From IMG/VR virus record IMGVR_UViG_3300036859_000185, positions 1-23,425 of that record: 23,425 nucleotides of DNA; one strand, written 5' to 3'. This DNA comes from a virus. Shown here piece after piece: positions 1 through 7,885 of this stretch; positions within the stretch are counted from its first letter, which is position 1; the number at the start of each line of letters is the position of its first letter. The position numbers were made by a program, and so were the translations under genes. Under the pieces are notes generated by a model. It ran no database searches and had not been told where the DNA came from. It worked only from the letters and a program-made list of their open reading frames with translations.

Positions 1-1203
1 CTGCTCCTGCGACCATTCTGGGTGTTCGCTGCGGACTTTCTGGTACGCTTCTTTCTTGCCGATCTTGCCGATATTTTTCGTCTCAACCTTCTGCCCGATC
101 GACTCCAGGTGTAACACCGCGTCCGTCAGGTCATCAACCTCCTTGCTTGAGCCCTCAAAATCTCCACCACCCATCATGGCAGTGTCGCGCTTCAATCGGG
201 CCGCCGTCAGCTTAAGACGCAGCAACGTTGCGTTCTCGGCAGACGACCGACCATTCTCGGACATGGCTTTGGTGATCACCGAGGCCATGGGCTGCTTGTT
301 AACAGCCAAATCGATCAGGGCCGGGAGGTATTTGTCCGGCACCAGACCACTGTACGCCTGTTGAACCTCGGCCGCTCGGGCCGCCCTCTGATCTTGAGTG
401 TACGGCATCCCAGCTCTTGGCCTGCCAATAGCGGCGATATCGTCGTACGCCTGGGCCGGATCGCCACCGGTCGCCTCCATCAGGCTGATCCTCTGCTCAA
501 CCAGACCCATATCCTCGGGGCCGAGCTTGCGCAGCTTGGCCATCTCACGCATGGGACCGGCGGCGGCTTTGGAGTTGGCTAAATCCTCTTGCCGTTTGGC
601 CATAGTCACTCGCGCCTGTGGGTAAGCTATCCGCCGCTGGTGCGGTGGCATATTCAGGAGCGAGGTCTTCATGAACGGCGTCATGTCTGGGTCGGCTTGG
701 ATTGACTGCTCCAGGTTGGCGTCCTCATCCAGTTGCCGCTGCTGCTGTTGCCGCTGCTGGATCTCGTTGGTGACGAACTGCATCGACTGCGGGGATTCGC
801 GGCCGGTGAACCGGATGTCGCCGGGCTGATAAGGCTGGGCGAAGAAGTCGGACTCGGTGCCGGTGGGAGCCGGAACCAACCTGGGAGTCTGTCCGGTCTG
901 GAGCTGAGCAAGTTGGGAGAGTAAACCGGTGCTGTCTTGCCGGCTGCCGTATTCAAGATCGTGGCCACGGCGTTGTTCATCCAGTTGCTGCTGCCGGAAC
1001 TGCACATCCTGAGATCGCTCGGCGGCTCGCTCTTGGCGGTCTCGGCTGCGGTTAATGCCACCGCCAACGGCTTGGCCGGCCGCCAATATACCCTGAGATA
1101 ACAGCTCGGCGTTCCTGGCCCTTCGCTCGGCGCGGGCACGATCGCTGGCCGCCTGGCGGATCATGCCGATCATGTCCAGCGTGGATCTATCGATGATGCC
1201 CAT
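1..1203 (-). CDS. Glutamine/arginine-rich internal virion-type protein (3' end outside window)
   Basis: A reading frame stays open for 401 codons from an ATG at 1203 to the window edge, so the C-terminus is missing. The start overlaps the stop of the upstream gene (TAATG). The N-terminal 150 residues are very rich in Gln, Arg and Glu (runs such as QQRQQQQRQLDEDANLE) and look helical or coiled-coil. The rest is Ala/Leu/Lys-rich helical sequence. I recognise no catalytic motif. Its place at the end of the tail module, just after another Gln-rich protein with a hydrophobic tail, fits the internal virion or DNA-ejection proteins of short-tailed phages. That role is inferred from position and composition only. 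Confidence 0.8.
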   Translation of the reverse strand, partial: MGIIDRSTLDMIGMIRQAASDRARAERRARNAELLSQGILAAGQAVGGGINRSRDRQERAAERSQDVQFRQQQLDEQRRGHDLEYGSRQDSTGLLSQLAQLQTGQTPRLVPAPTGTESDFFAQPYQPGDIRFTGRESPQSMQFVTNEIQQRQQQQRQLDEDANLEQSIQADPDMTPFMKTSLLNMPPHQRRIAYPQARVTMAKRQEDLANSKAAAGPMREMAKLRKLGPEDMGLVEQRISLMEATGGDPAQAYDDIAAIGRPRAGMPYTQDQRAARAAEVQQAYSGLVPDKYLPALIDLAVNKQPMASVITKAMSENGRSSAENATLLRLKLTAARLKRDTAMMGGGDFEGSSKEVDDLTDAVLHLESIGQKVETKNIGKIGKKEAYQKVRSEHPEWSQEQ

Positions 1204-2108
1204 TAGATGAGCGCCGCTCCAATCAAACCGCCCGCCCCGATCAAGCTGCTCAGGATGGCACTGTTATTGCCACCGCCACCGCCTCCACCAGCAAGCGCAG
1301 CCGCCTGTAGTTGTGCCAGAAGATTCCTGTCCCTGGCCTCAACCCGGCTTCGCGTAAACTCACCATGCTGTCCCAACAAACCAGTCTCCAGCCCGGTCCG
1401 GTAGCGCATGAAATCGCCCATCTGCTGACCACCAGCAAAGCGGGCCTGCCCGGTCCGCTCAGCCAGCCCGCTCCTTAGACCAGCCAAGGACTCATTGAGC
1501 CCTTGGTACGACCGCTCGGTATCACCAGCCACGCCACGTTGGGCGTTCTGGAGGATGCTGGTGTTGCCAAGACCGCGTGCCTGCAAACCCTGCATCACAC
1601 TGGCCTGTTGCTGTGCCCCGCGCCGGCCGATGTCGCTGCGGGCTTGGCGGCCGACGCCCTCGATCTCGCCACGGGCACGGGCGTAGTCGCCTAACACAGC
1701 TTGGTTGTTGCCCTGGAGGTACTCACCGGCCTGATTGAGCTGCCCCTGGGCCAATCGCTGCTGGTCCAGCATGTTCTGGTAGATGCCGGAAATCTGCCGT
1801 CCCTGCTGCATCCCCTCCCATTCACTGGAAAGGCGATGAGACTGCTCGGGGGAGAGACGGTTAACTGCCTGCTGGTATGGCCCATATCCCTGTTCGGGAT
1901 TGGTCTCGCCGCTACGGAAGCGCTGTTGAAGGATGTCGAAAAGATTCTGGAACTGCTCGCCACCGCCTACGGCCGGATCAAGAGAACCTGGGTATTGCAG
2001 CCTGGAACCCGATGGCCTGCGGACGAAACGCTCCCAGAAATCAGTGTTGGGACGGAAGCCACGCGGCACGTCGCCGCCCATGGCTGGATCGTAAAACTGG
2101 ATGGGCAT
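1203..2108 (-). CDS. Internal virion-like protein with Gly-rich linker and hydrophobic C-terminus
   Basis: 301 residues starting MPIQFYDPAMGGDVPRG. I chose the ATG at 2108 because it follows the stop of the preceding small gene by one base (TAA-A-ATG). A longer frame up to 2210 exists but would overlap that gene. Residues about 60-260 are helical and Gln/Arg/Gly-rich, with a segment RGLGNTSILQNAQRGV of a kind I associate with uncharacterised phage virion proteins. The C-terminus has seven glycines followed by a hydrophobic stretch ending LIGAGGLIGAALI, which could insert in a membrane or pack in the virion. An ejection or internal virion role is inference; no enzyme motif is visible. Confidence 0.85.
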   Translation of the reverse strand: MPIQFYDPAMGGDVPRGFRPNTDFWERFVRRPSGSRLQYPGSLDPAVGGGEQFQNLFDILQQRFRSGETNPEQGYGPYQQAVNRLSPEQSHRLSSEWEGMQQGRQISGIYQNMLDQQRLAQGQLNQAGEYLQGNNQAVLGDYARARGEIEGVGRQARSDIGRRGAQQQASVMQGLQARGLGNTSILQNAQRGVAGDTERSYQGLNESLAGLRSGLAERTGQARFAGGQQMGDFMRYRTGLETGLLGQHGEFTRSRVEARDRNLLAQLQAAALAGGGGGGGNNSAILSSLIGAGGLIGAALI

Positions 2109-2109
2109 T

Positions 2110-2250
2110 TTATGACTCGCTCTGGAGAATTTGGGCAAAGAACCGAACCCGCTCATCCGCCGATCGCGAGGCCGCCCGCAGCGTATTGTGCGCCGTGGGC
2201 GTTCTGGCATCCGTCAATCTGCTGTCGGTGTCTATGACGTGGGTAGGCAT
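2110..2250 (-). CDS. 46-residue gene with a tail-fibre-like N-terminal motif
   Basis: A short frame, MPTHVIDTDSRLTDARTPTA onward, exactly fills the gap between two clear genes. Its ATG lies 2 bases after the stop of the fibre-like gene upstream, and its TAA lies 1 base before the ATG of the 301-residue gene. The segment SRLTDARTPTAH resembles a motif common in phage tail-fibre and collar proteins. The remainder is Arg/Ala/Ser-rich, ending FFAQILQSES. There is no strong ribosome binding site, so translation may be coupled. It could be a small fibre cap, an assembly factor or the remnant of a longer fibre. Support comes from tight packing and the motif. Confidence 0.55.
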   Translation of the reverse strand: MPTHVIDTDSRLTDARTPTAHNTLRAASRSADERVRFFAQILQSES

Positions 2251-2252
2251 GG

Positions 2253-2621
2253 TTACGGCTTGGTGGTTCCAAGATCAGTGGTGGCCAGAACACCCAAAAC
2301 AGACAGGCTGAGCCGCCAGTAGTGCCCGCTGCTGTCCTTGAGAATAAGGCCCTTACTGCTGCTATCTACGATCAGATCATCAGTAGAGTCTACGCCCTTA
2401 GTGATCCTGGAGGAGGCATTGAGCCCGGCATAGCCGCTGGCAGCATCCTTCTCGCTGGTGATCTGCTTGGCGGCCAAGGATGAGTCCAAGCCAGTGACAT
2501 CGGCGGTCACGTGTGCATGACCGGTGGCACTCTTGGCGTCTAGGGCGGCTTGCAAGCCAGTGATCGCACTGATGCCGCTGGATGCTGCTGCCATCTTGGC
2601 TTTGGCAAAGCCCTGGGCCAC
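2253..2621 (-). CDS. Tail or head fibre-like protein
   Basis: 122 residues. The GTG at 2621 is chosen because it overlaps the upstream stop (TAGTG) and is preceded by GGAGGTGGGA, an excellent ribosome binding site. An internal ATG at 2594 is weaker. The N-terminal half, with segments such as ISAITGLQAALDAKSATGHA and DVTGLDSSLAAKQ, is the repetitive pattern of trimeric phage fibre shafts. The end, with VDSSSKGLILKDSSGHYWRL and DLGTTKP, is a small beta module typical of fibre tips. It probably forms a thin host-contact fibre with the adjacent 108-residue protein. The specific receptor is unknown. Confidence 0.85.
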   Translation of the reverse strand: MAQGFAKAKMAAASSGISAITGLQAALDAKSATGHAHVTADVTGLDSSLAAKQITSEKDAASGYAGLNASSRITKGVDSTDDLIVDSSSKGLILKDSSGHYWRLSLSVLGVLATTDLGTTKP

Positions 2622-2947
2622 TATCCCACCTCCACGCCAAAAACACTGGCCGAACAGTTGGCACTGGTACCGTACACCCTGAGAACATCTCCGGTATCCA
2701 TGGTGATGCCGATAGTAGCGGCGAAGGTGTCGTTGGCCGCGATGGCGGTGTCGTAGTACAAGTACTGCTTGTTGGTGTCCGCCAGGCCGGCCTTGGCTAC
2801 AGATATTCGGAAACTGGTAGCCACTCCCCGGTTGCACACCACCACACTGGAGATGGTTGCTGACTTAGTAGCCGGCACCGTGTACACGTCGGTGAGCGTG
2901 GTCGCCGCCAAGGCCGCCTGTCCTAGGATGCGCAGATGGTCGGGCAT
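2621..2947 (-). CDS. Small all-beta tail/fibre-associated protein
   Basis: 108 residues starting MPDHLRILGQAALAATTLTD. The ATG at 2947 overlaps the upstream stop (TGATG) and has GGGAG just upstream; an in-frame TTG one codon earlier is less likely. The sequence alternates short beta strands (VYTVPATKSATISSVVVCNR, YLYYDTAIAANDTFAATIGI) and ends VFGVEVG. This is a pattern seen in small phage proteins encoded beside fibres. It has no membrane segment or enzyme motif. It directly precedes, and is coupled to, the fibre-like gene, so a fibre-base or attachment role is plausible. It is a true gene: the longer frame crossing it in another register lacks beta character over this part. Confidence 0.85.
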   Translation of the reverse strand: MPDHLRILGQAALAATTLTDVYTVPATKSATISSVVVCNRGVATSFRISVAKAGLADTNKQYLYYDTAIAANDTFAATIGITMDTGDVLRVYGTSANCSASVFGVEVG

Positions 2948-3219
2948 CAACTCCCCATGAACAAGAACTGCCGGACAAAGAACGAGGTGGTGTCGAAGCG
3001 AAGCTCGCCGTTCTGGACGTACAAAGGCTTCAGCACTGCGTCAGGATCGAGGCTGACCTTACCGTCGATGATCTTGATGGGTAGATCGGTATACAAGCCG
3101 TCGATCAGGAATCCGCCACGACGGTTGCGCGGGTCTTGGCCTCCCAGGGCTTCAGAGAGTCTGGACTGGCCGCCTATCACCTTTCCACCTCCGCCCTGGC
3201 CTTGATCGAAAATGGCCAC
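2947..3219 (-). CDS. Unknown 90-residue tail-region protein
   Basis: Starts GTG at 3219 (MAIFDQGQGGGGKVIGGQSR), overlapping the end of the upstream gene by 43 bases. No internal start gives a reasonable protein. A Gly-rich N-terminus is followed by LSEALGGQDPRNRRGG, then an apparently beta-rich part (LPIKIIDGKVSLDPDAVLKP) and ends FFVRQFLFMGS. Its stop overlaps the next ATG. I do not recognise the family. Context, between the tail-nozzle-like gene and the fibre genes, suggests a small tail or fibre adaptor. Confidence 0.75.
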   Translation of the reverse strand: MAIFDQGQGGGGKVIGGQSRLSEALGGQDPRNRRGGFLIDGLYTDLPIKIIDGKVSLDPDAVLKPLYVQNGELRFDTTSFFVRQFLFMGS

Positions 3220-3416
3220 GTCTCGTCGTCGATGTACACGCCCACCCGCAGGCTTCTTCTACGCCTGGCGTACTCCACCAGCACCAAGGCTACCCACTCC
3301 GGCATCACCACCACCACGCTCTGATCGTCATCGCTGGCCCTACGCCGTTGCAGGCATTCCTTGATAGCCTCGTAGAAGACCTTGGGGTCGATGGTCTTTA
3401 GTTCATGTTCGTTCAT
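3177..3416 (-). CDS. Unknown 79-residue protein coupled to the tail-nozzle gene
   Basis: Starts MNEHELKTIDPKVFYEAIKE; its ATG overlaps the stop of the 876-residue gene (ATGA), which fixes the start. A longer in-frame extension into that gene is a shadow. The product is charged, with LQRRRASDDDQ and ARRRRSLRVGVYIDDE, around one hydrophobic helix-like segment (VVVVMPEWVALVLVEYA). No membrane span is convincing because charged and aromatic residues interrupt it. Family unknown. It may be a small tail assembly protein, judging only by position. Confidence 0.75.
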   Translation of the reverse strand: MNEHELKTIDPKVFYEAIKECLQRRRASDDDQSVVVVMPEWVALVLVEYARRRRSLRVGVYIDDETWPFSIKARAEVER

Positions 3417-6043
3417 CGGTTGCGCGCCCTCCCAGCCGGCCATGCCTCGGCCGTCAACTCCTCCAGCACCCATCGGTTGGCTGTGGCGTTGCTGGAGAGC
3501 TTGAGGTAGACCGCCCGGCCTCGCGCTCGTTCCCACGAGGCGTTGTTGCGCCCGGCCGCCAGCGTCACGGTGAACGCAGCGCTGGGCAGGATGTTGTAGT
3601 CGGCCGATTCCTGGCCGTACCCGGTCAGGGTGGCCGCGTCCGAACCGTTGGCCAACACCGCCCGGTAGTTGGTCATCTTGATCTCGGTGCCGCGATCGAC
3701 CTGGAACGGTCCCAGAAAGACAAAGGAGTTGATGGCGGTGGCGTCGTCGTCTTCGCTGGTGAAATTCCACTTGCGGACAAAACCATCCCGGCAGCCGAGC
3801 AGGAGCACCCGGTCACCCGGCGCATCACCGTCGGCCACCAGGATGGCGGTCGGATCGAAGTTAGTGTTGCCGAACTGATCAGGCCACCAAGCATTGTTGC
3901 GGGCATCCCAGAAGTAGTGCGTGGTGGTAGCGGGCGTAAATGGTGTCAGGAAAACGTGCACGCCCTTTTCGACATCGTTCCAGGCCAGTTGGATCTTGAA
4001 AGTGCCGACATTGAGTTGGCTGAACCTGAACGAGAGCGGGATAACCGACAGCTCGCTGGCCTGCTCTCCAGGGTACATGCGGTAAAAACCGCCCTGCTGC
4101 CCAACGAAGTACACATTCCCCATGGGGTCTTTGCACCAGGCTGTTCCAAAGGCCATGCCGGTGATGTCTGTCACCAAGTCGATCCGCCCATCCACAGCCG
4201 GGTCGCCGGTCATGCGGTAGATCGAGTGATCACCACCAAAGATAAAGAGGTCGTCTGAGTACGGTATCAGCGCGGCGATGATGTCGGGGCACTGCCCAGC
4301 CTGGGAGTTGTTGCCGATCACGGCCTGTGTGGCGGTGGGGTTGACGGGGAAGAAGTCCCAGTTGTCCATATCCCCGGACTCGCTCATAGCCCAGTTGTGC
4401 GGCTGGTCCTCGAAGCCCGCCACTACCGCCCTCCCGTTCCAGACGCACACCAACCTGCCGCGCGGCGGGATCTGCCCACCACTGGTGGCCTCCCACGCAG
4501 TCACCAGACCAGTGAGGGCGCTGTAGCTCTTGTAGTTCAGCCCATCCACGAACAATGCCCGGTTGAAGGCGCTGGTAGCCATGACGTACCGGGCGGTAGT
4601 GGAGAGCGACCCCAAGGACGCACCCACTGTGCTGCCGTTGTCGAAGGTACGAATCTCTCCGTTCGATACCGCCAGCGTGGTCAGCACGCGCGGAGTCGCG
4701 TCTGCGCTTGTGATGGTCAGAAGGGTGAGCTTGTGCAGGGCATAGTTGGTGGTCACCAGCGGATCGGTAATGATGTAGCAGTATTCGGCTTGGGTGTTAT
4801 TGTTGACATGGGCTGGATCTACAATCACACCAAATCCCTCGGCGGCGAGTCCGGTGTAGGACCACTCCACAGCCGCCGCAGTGGCGGTGGTCTGCTGGAT
4901 GCGGACCAACATAGTGGTGGAACCGGCGTAGATGGCTTGGTAAATCCTGGGGTTGGTTTCCAAGATATCCACCGCCAGCGTGGCCGAGCCCTCAAAGGCC
5001 GATTCCACCGTCTGCACCTGCCAGTCGTATGCGGGGGCGGTAGGGCCGTCTGTGAGCTTGCTGACATGCAGTGTGGCTGCCGCGCTGGTGCCGTGCGTGT
5101 AGATTGCTCCGGCCGTCGTGACGATCACAGCGCCGCCGGTGCCTTTGCCGGCCTTGATCCAGATGCTGGTGCCGTTGGGTCCGACCTTGCGGATCGAGCC
5201 AAGGTCGCCCGCAGCTACACCTGGGTCGGCCACAAAAGCGCTGCCGTCAGGGCCGATGGCCACGGCGGTAGGATCGGCGGTGGTTCCGGTGTAACTCCAT
5301 ACTCTGGTTGGATTGGCCGTGTACACCTCGTCGTACTTGTGCAGGTAGTAGTTGCCGCCGCCGATATTTTCCAAGACATAGGCGGTGCCATTGGATACGG
5401 CGATGTCAGGGCAGAGACCACCATTGAGCGAGGTCAGGTCGATCTGCCACTGCAAACTGAGCCCTTCGTCGTCTGGCAATAGTTCAAAGCGGTACACCTT
5501 GCCGTTGCTGCCGCTGCCGGCTGTGCCAGTGTACAGCCCGCCGATCCCATCCAACTTGATGAACTTGAGTATGTGTGTGGTGGACGGCAGCGCAATGGCA
5601 GCGGTCCATAACCTGGTGCCGGCCGGGTTGTACTTGCTGATGTAGTTGACGCCCGTGGTCAACGCACCAGCCGAGACGTTGGCCCCGACGACATAGATAT
5701 TTCCGCCATCATCAGATACTAGTGCGATTCCGGTAGCATTGTTGGGCAGGGCCTTCTGCCACGCCAAAACTGTGGGAGGGGATGGGATCGCGTAGGCCAC
5801 CTGGTTGTCGTGCTTGACGACGCTGACCATCTCGCGGATAGGGTTGGCACCCGAGATGGTGGCGGTGTTGTACTTGCTGATGCCGGTCCGCATGCAACCA
5901 CGGTTTCGTCCTGTGGCCACGTCGTATCCACGCACATTGAGGCAGTCCACGGTGTAGCCATCCGGCATGTCCGCGTACGCCGTGCCCTCAAAGAGACCGC
6001 GTGTGGGGAAGTTGATGGGGATGGTGCGGGCGCTGGAGTTCAT
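3413..6043 (-). CDS. Tail nozzle / tubular protein B-like protein with beta-propeller region
   Basis: 876 residues, the largest product here. The N-terminus contains the segment CLNVRGYDVATGRNRGCMRT, resembling the Asn-Val-Arg-x-x-Asp start of tail-nozzle proteins in many environmental short-tailed phages. Residues about 90-430 carry repeated blade-like units (GPDGSAFVADPG, GGLYTGTAGSGSNGKVYR) typical of beta-propellers. Residues about 520-720 return to nozzle-type sequence: LIPYSDDLFIFGGDHSIYRM, then GMAFGTAWCKDPMGNVYF. The start overlaps the upstream stop (ATGA). In such phages this protein forms the lower tail tube through which DNA passes. The role is inferred from sequence character and from its place after the adaptor and decoration genes. 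Confidence 0.85.
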   Translation of the reverse strand: MNSSARTIPINFPTRGLFEGTAYADMPDGYTVDCLNVRGYDVATGRNRGCMRTGISKYNTATISGANPIREMVSVVKHDNQVAYAIPSPPTVLAWQKALPNNATGIALVSDDGGNIYVVGANVSAGALTTGVNYISKYNPAGTRLWTAAIALPSTTHILKFIKLDGIGGLYTGTAGSGSNGKVYRFELLPDDEGLSLQWQIDLTSLNGGLCPDIAVSNGTAYVLENIGGGNYYLHKYDEVYTANPTRVWSYTGTTADPTAVAIGPDGSAFVADPGVAAGDLGSIRKVGPNGTSIWIKAGKGTGGAVIVTTAGAIYTHGTSAAATLHVSKLTDGPTAPAYDWQVQTVESAFEGSATLAVDILETNPRIYQAIYAGSTTMLVRIQQTTATAAAVEWSYTGLAAEGFGVIVDPAHVNNNTQAEYCYIITDPLVTTNYALHKLTLLTITSADATPRVLTTLAVSNGEIRTFDNGSTVGASLGSLSTTARYVMATSAFNRALFVDGLNYKSYSALTGLVTAWEATSGGQIPPRGRLVCVWNGRAVVAGFEDQPHNWAMSESGDMDNWDFFPVNPTATQAVIGNNSQAGQCPDIIAALIPYSDDLFIFGGDHSIYRMTGDPAVDGRIDLVTDITGMAFGTAWCKDPMGNVYFVGQQGGFYRMYPGEQASELSVIPLSFRFSQLNVGTFKIQLAWNDVEKGVHVFLTPFTPATTTHYFWDARNNAWWPDQFGNTNFDPTAILVADGDAPGDRVLLLGCRDGFVRKWNFTSEDDDATAINSFVFLGPFQVDRGTEIKMTNYRAVLANGSDAATLTGYGQESADYNILPSAAFTVTLAAGRNNASWERARGRAVYLKLSSNATANRWVLEELTAEAWPAGRARNR

Positions 6044-6528
6044 GAGGTTTTGGTTCCGAACCCGTTGATGCCATCAAAGGCTACCAACTTGCGGATATGT
6101 GTGCTGGGGGTGGTAGCAGCCTCGAAGGCGATGGCGGTCCACCGCTCCCCGGCCGCATCGGTGCCGTCCAGATCGCTGCTGGCGTTGATGGCCACCAGCC
6201 GGTCTCCGACCGCGATAGATCCAGCAGATTTTATAACGAACGCCTCTATGACATCGCGCAGAACCACGTAGCCCCTCTGGTTCTGGGAGATGTCCTGGGT
6301 GCACACCGCCAGGATGCCGGACTGTACACCGGAGGTTGTGGGAGTAATGACGTTGACCAGCCCGCTGGCATCGCTGCCGACCAGGTTGTTAGTGGTAGCA
6401 GAGTTGGTTTGGGCCAGATCAAACTGCACAACGTCACCGCGATTAAACGAGGCTCCCCGCGCAATGACCCGCGCCCGGATGGGATGGTTGCCTAAACCCA
6501 AGGAGTTGGCGGTGGCTGGAGTAAACAT
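6040..6528 (-). CDS. Small beta-barrel decoration-like protein (copy 2)
   Basis: 162 residues beginning MFTPATANSLGLGNHPIRAR. The ATG overlaps the upstream stop (TAATG) and the stop overlaps the next ATG (ATGA). The sequence is all-beta: GDVVQFDLAQ, SGVQSGILAVCTQDISQNQR, GYVVLRDVIEAFVI, SIAVGDRLVAINASSD, then HIRKLVAFDGINGFGT. This layout (a bound-property barrel with a late VGDRL turn) resembles small capsid decoration or cement proteins. The upstream neighbour has the same order of elements, so the two look like diverged duplicates. Assignment to a named family is not possible by eye. Confidence 0.85.
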   Translation of the reverse strand: MFTPATANSLGLGNHPIRARVIARGASFNRGDVVQFDLAQTNSATTNNLVGSDASGLVNVITPTTSGVQSGILAVCTQDISQNQRGYVVLRDVIEAFVIKSAGSIAVGDRLVAINASSDLDGTDAAGERWTAIAFEAATTPSTHIRKLVAFDGINGFGTKTS

Positions 6529-7124
6529 TACTCGCCGTATCCTGTTACCACCGACCCGGCTGGGGCGTCGGGTGGCGGATCTACGTCAGGGTCATCGGCC
6601 CCGCCTGGGGTAGGGACGGGGAGCACGATCGTTGCGTCTGGGATAGTTGGCTCTCCAGGTATGCCGGTGATGATCTGACCAAACCCGCACACGCCGTCCC
6701 ATAAGCACAAGGGGCGGCCATTGGTTGCAGAGTCCTCCAAGATATACCCCCAAATCCTCTTGTTGTCGTTGCTGGCGCTACCGAGGATAGCCCTGTCCCC
6801 GGCGTCTACTGCTGATCCCACCGCGATCGGTACAATGCCCTGGATCACCGCCCGGAAGGGCCGGTTACGCTTGGATGTAACCCTGGACACCACCAGCACT
6901 CGACCTCCATAGAGGGCCTCGGTGCCGTTGAGCGTGGCGGGCTCGGCCTTGACCAGCCCAGAGGTAGTGGCACCCACCGCCATGTCGGTGCCGTAATCCA
7001 GATCCAGGTCCACCTCCATGACCTGGCCCGAGATCACATCCGCACCGGAAGCTACGAAGATACCCTCTACCGCCGGGAACGTCGCCCCCAGTTCGCTGGC
7101 GACGTGGCCCATCGTGTAGTCCAT
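6528..7124 (-). CDS. Small beta-barrel decoration-like protein (copy 1)
   Basis: 198 residues, MDYTMGHVASELGATFPAVE onward. It has the same order of elements as the next gene: a MEVDLDLDYG strand, LYGGRVLVVSRVTSKRNRPF, RAVIQGIVPIAVGSAVDAGD, RAILGSASNDNKRIWGYILE, then LCLWDGVCGFGQ. The C-terminal 50 residues form a Pro/Asp-rich tail (VDPPPDAPAGS) missing from the other copy. It is likely a capsid-surface or head-to-tail decoration protein. The tail could be an exposed linker. Start ATG at 7124; an in-frame ATG four codons later is an alternative. Confidence 0.85.
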   Translation of the reverse strand: MDYTMGHVASELGATFPAVEGIFVASGADVISGQVMEVDLDLDYGTDMAVGATTSGLVKAEPATLNGTEALYGGRVLVVSRVTSKRNRPFRAVIQGIVPIAVGSAVDAGDRAILGSASNDNKRIWGYILEDSATNGRPLCLWDGVCGFGQIITGIPGEPTIPDATIVLPVPTPGGADDPDVDPPPDAPAGSVVTGYGE

Positions 7125-7133
7125 GTTTTAACT

Positions 7134-7838
7134 CTAGTACAAGCTCGCGATCGGACCCAGATCGGCGGTGAACGTGGTAGTGACGGTGATGGTGGCAAAG
7201 GTAGAGTCGGTGGCGTAGGTATTTCCGGCGTCCGTACCGGTAGCGAACGAGCCTAAGACATGCCCACGCAGGTCATGGGTGGTGGTGTCGTAGATCGCCC
7301 CAATGAAGTACGTGGCCGGTCCGACTACTGCGATCGGGGCACCAGTGAACGGAATCAACTGGTAGGCGGTGGTGCCGGACATCGCGGTGGAGGCCGAGAT
7401 GGCCAACCTGGTCCCGGCCGAGTCATAGAGCATGACCTTGCCGTTACCGGCCACGGCAGTGCCGTTGAATATGGCCACGCCGGTGACAGAGACGTTGGCT
7501 GGGACGAACACCTCGGCGAAGTACACCATCCCGGCGGTGTTGTCGGTGGTATTGGTGCCGGAGGTGGTGAGAATGGCCGGCACGCCGCCGGTGTGGCAGT
7601 TGCGAGGCCGCGCCGCAAACCCGCCGGCGGCCGCCACTCCTCCGGTTGGAGTTATGGCACCGGTAACAGCTAGAGTCGAAGTCGCCGCCAACGCAGCGCT
7701 GAAGGTCTTGGCACCAGTGACTGTTTGGGTGCCGCCAATGGTGACGGCCGAAGTGCTGGCCGAGCCAGATCCAGTGACGCCAGTACCATTGGTGATGGCG
7801 TCGTTGATCATGGCCATGGTTTTACTCTGTCCAGGCAT
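7134..7838 (-). CDS. Beta-rich virion surface protein
   Basis: 234 residues. The ATG at 7838 is preceded by GAGGA at good spacing; ATGs at 7817 and 7811 are possible alternatives. The N-terminal 80 residues are low-complexity Thr/Ala/Gly/Ser (TVTGAKTFSAALAATSTLAV), like fibre or decoration shafts. The C-terminal 150 residues form a jelly-roll-like beta domain: MVYFAEVFVPANVSVTGVAI, GNGKVMLYDSAGTRLAISAS, and PATYFIGAIYDTTTHDLRGH. That domain type occurs in phage fibre and head-fibre proteins. The function is probably structural or host contact; no enzyme residues are recognised. Confidence 0.85.
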   Translation of the reverse strand: MPGQSKTMAMINDAITNGTGVTGSGSASTSAVTIGGTQTVTGAKTFSAALAATSTLAVTGAITPTGGVAAAGGFAARPRNCHTGGVPAILTTSGTNTTDNTAGMVYFAEVFVPANVSVTGVAIFNGTAVAGNGKVMLYDSAGTRLAISASTAMSGTTAYQLIPFTGAPIAVVGPATYFIGAIYDTTTHDLRGHVLGSFATGTDAGNTYATDSTFATITVTTTFTADLGPIASLY

Positions 7839-7885
7839 GTACTAAATCCTCACTGGTGTGATAACCGACCCAGTCGCGGTCACCG

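Noticed and set aside
2622-2837. N-terminal extension of the fibre gene (to 2837)
   Set aside because: The extension is His/Arg/Gly-rich shadow of the 108-residue gene. The GTG at 2621 has a far better binding site.
4397-5482. 361-residue plus-strand frame
   Set aside because: It is antisense to the clear tail-nozzle gene and Gly/Arg/Val-rich: a shadow of GC-rich codons.
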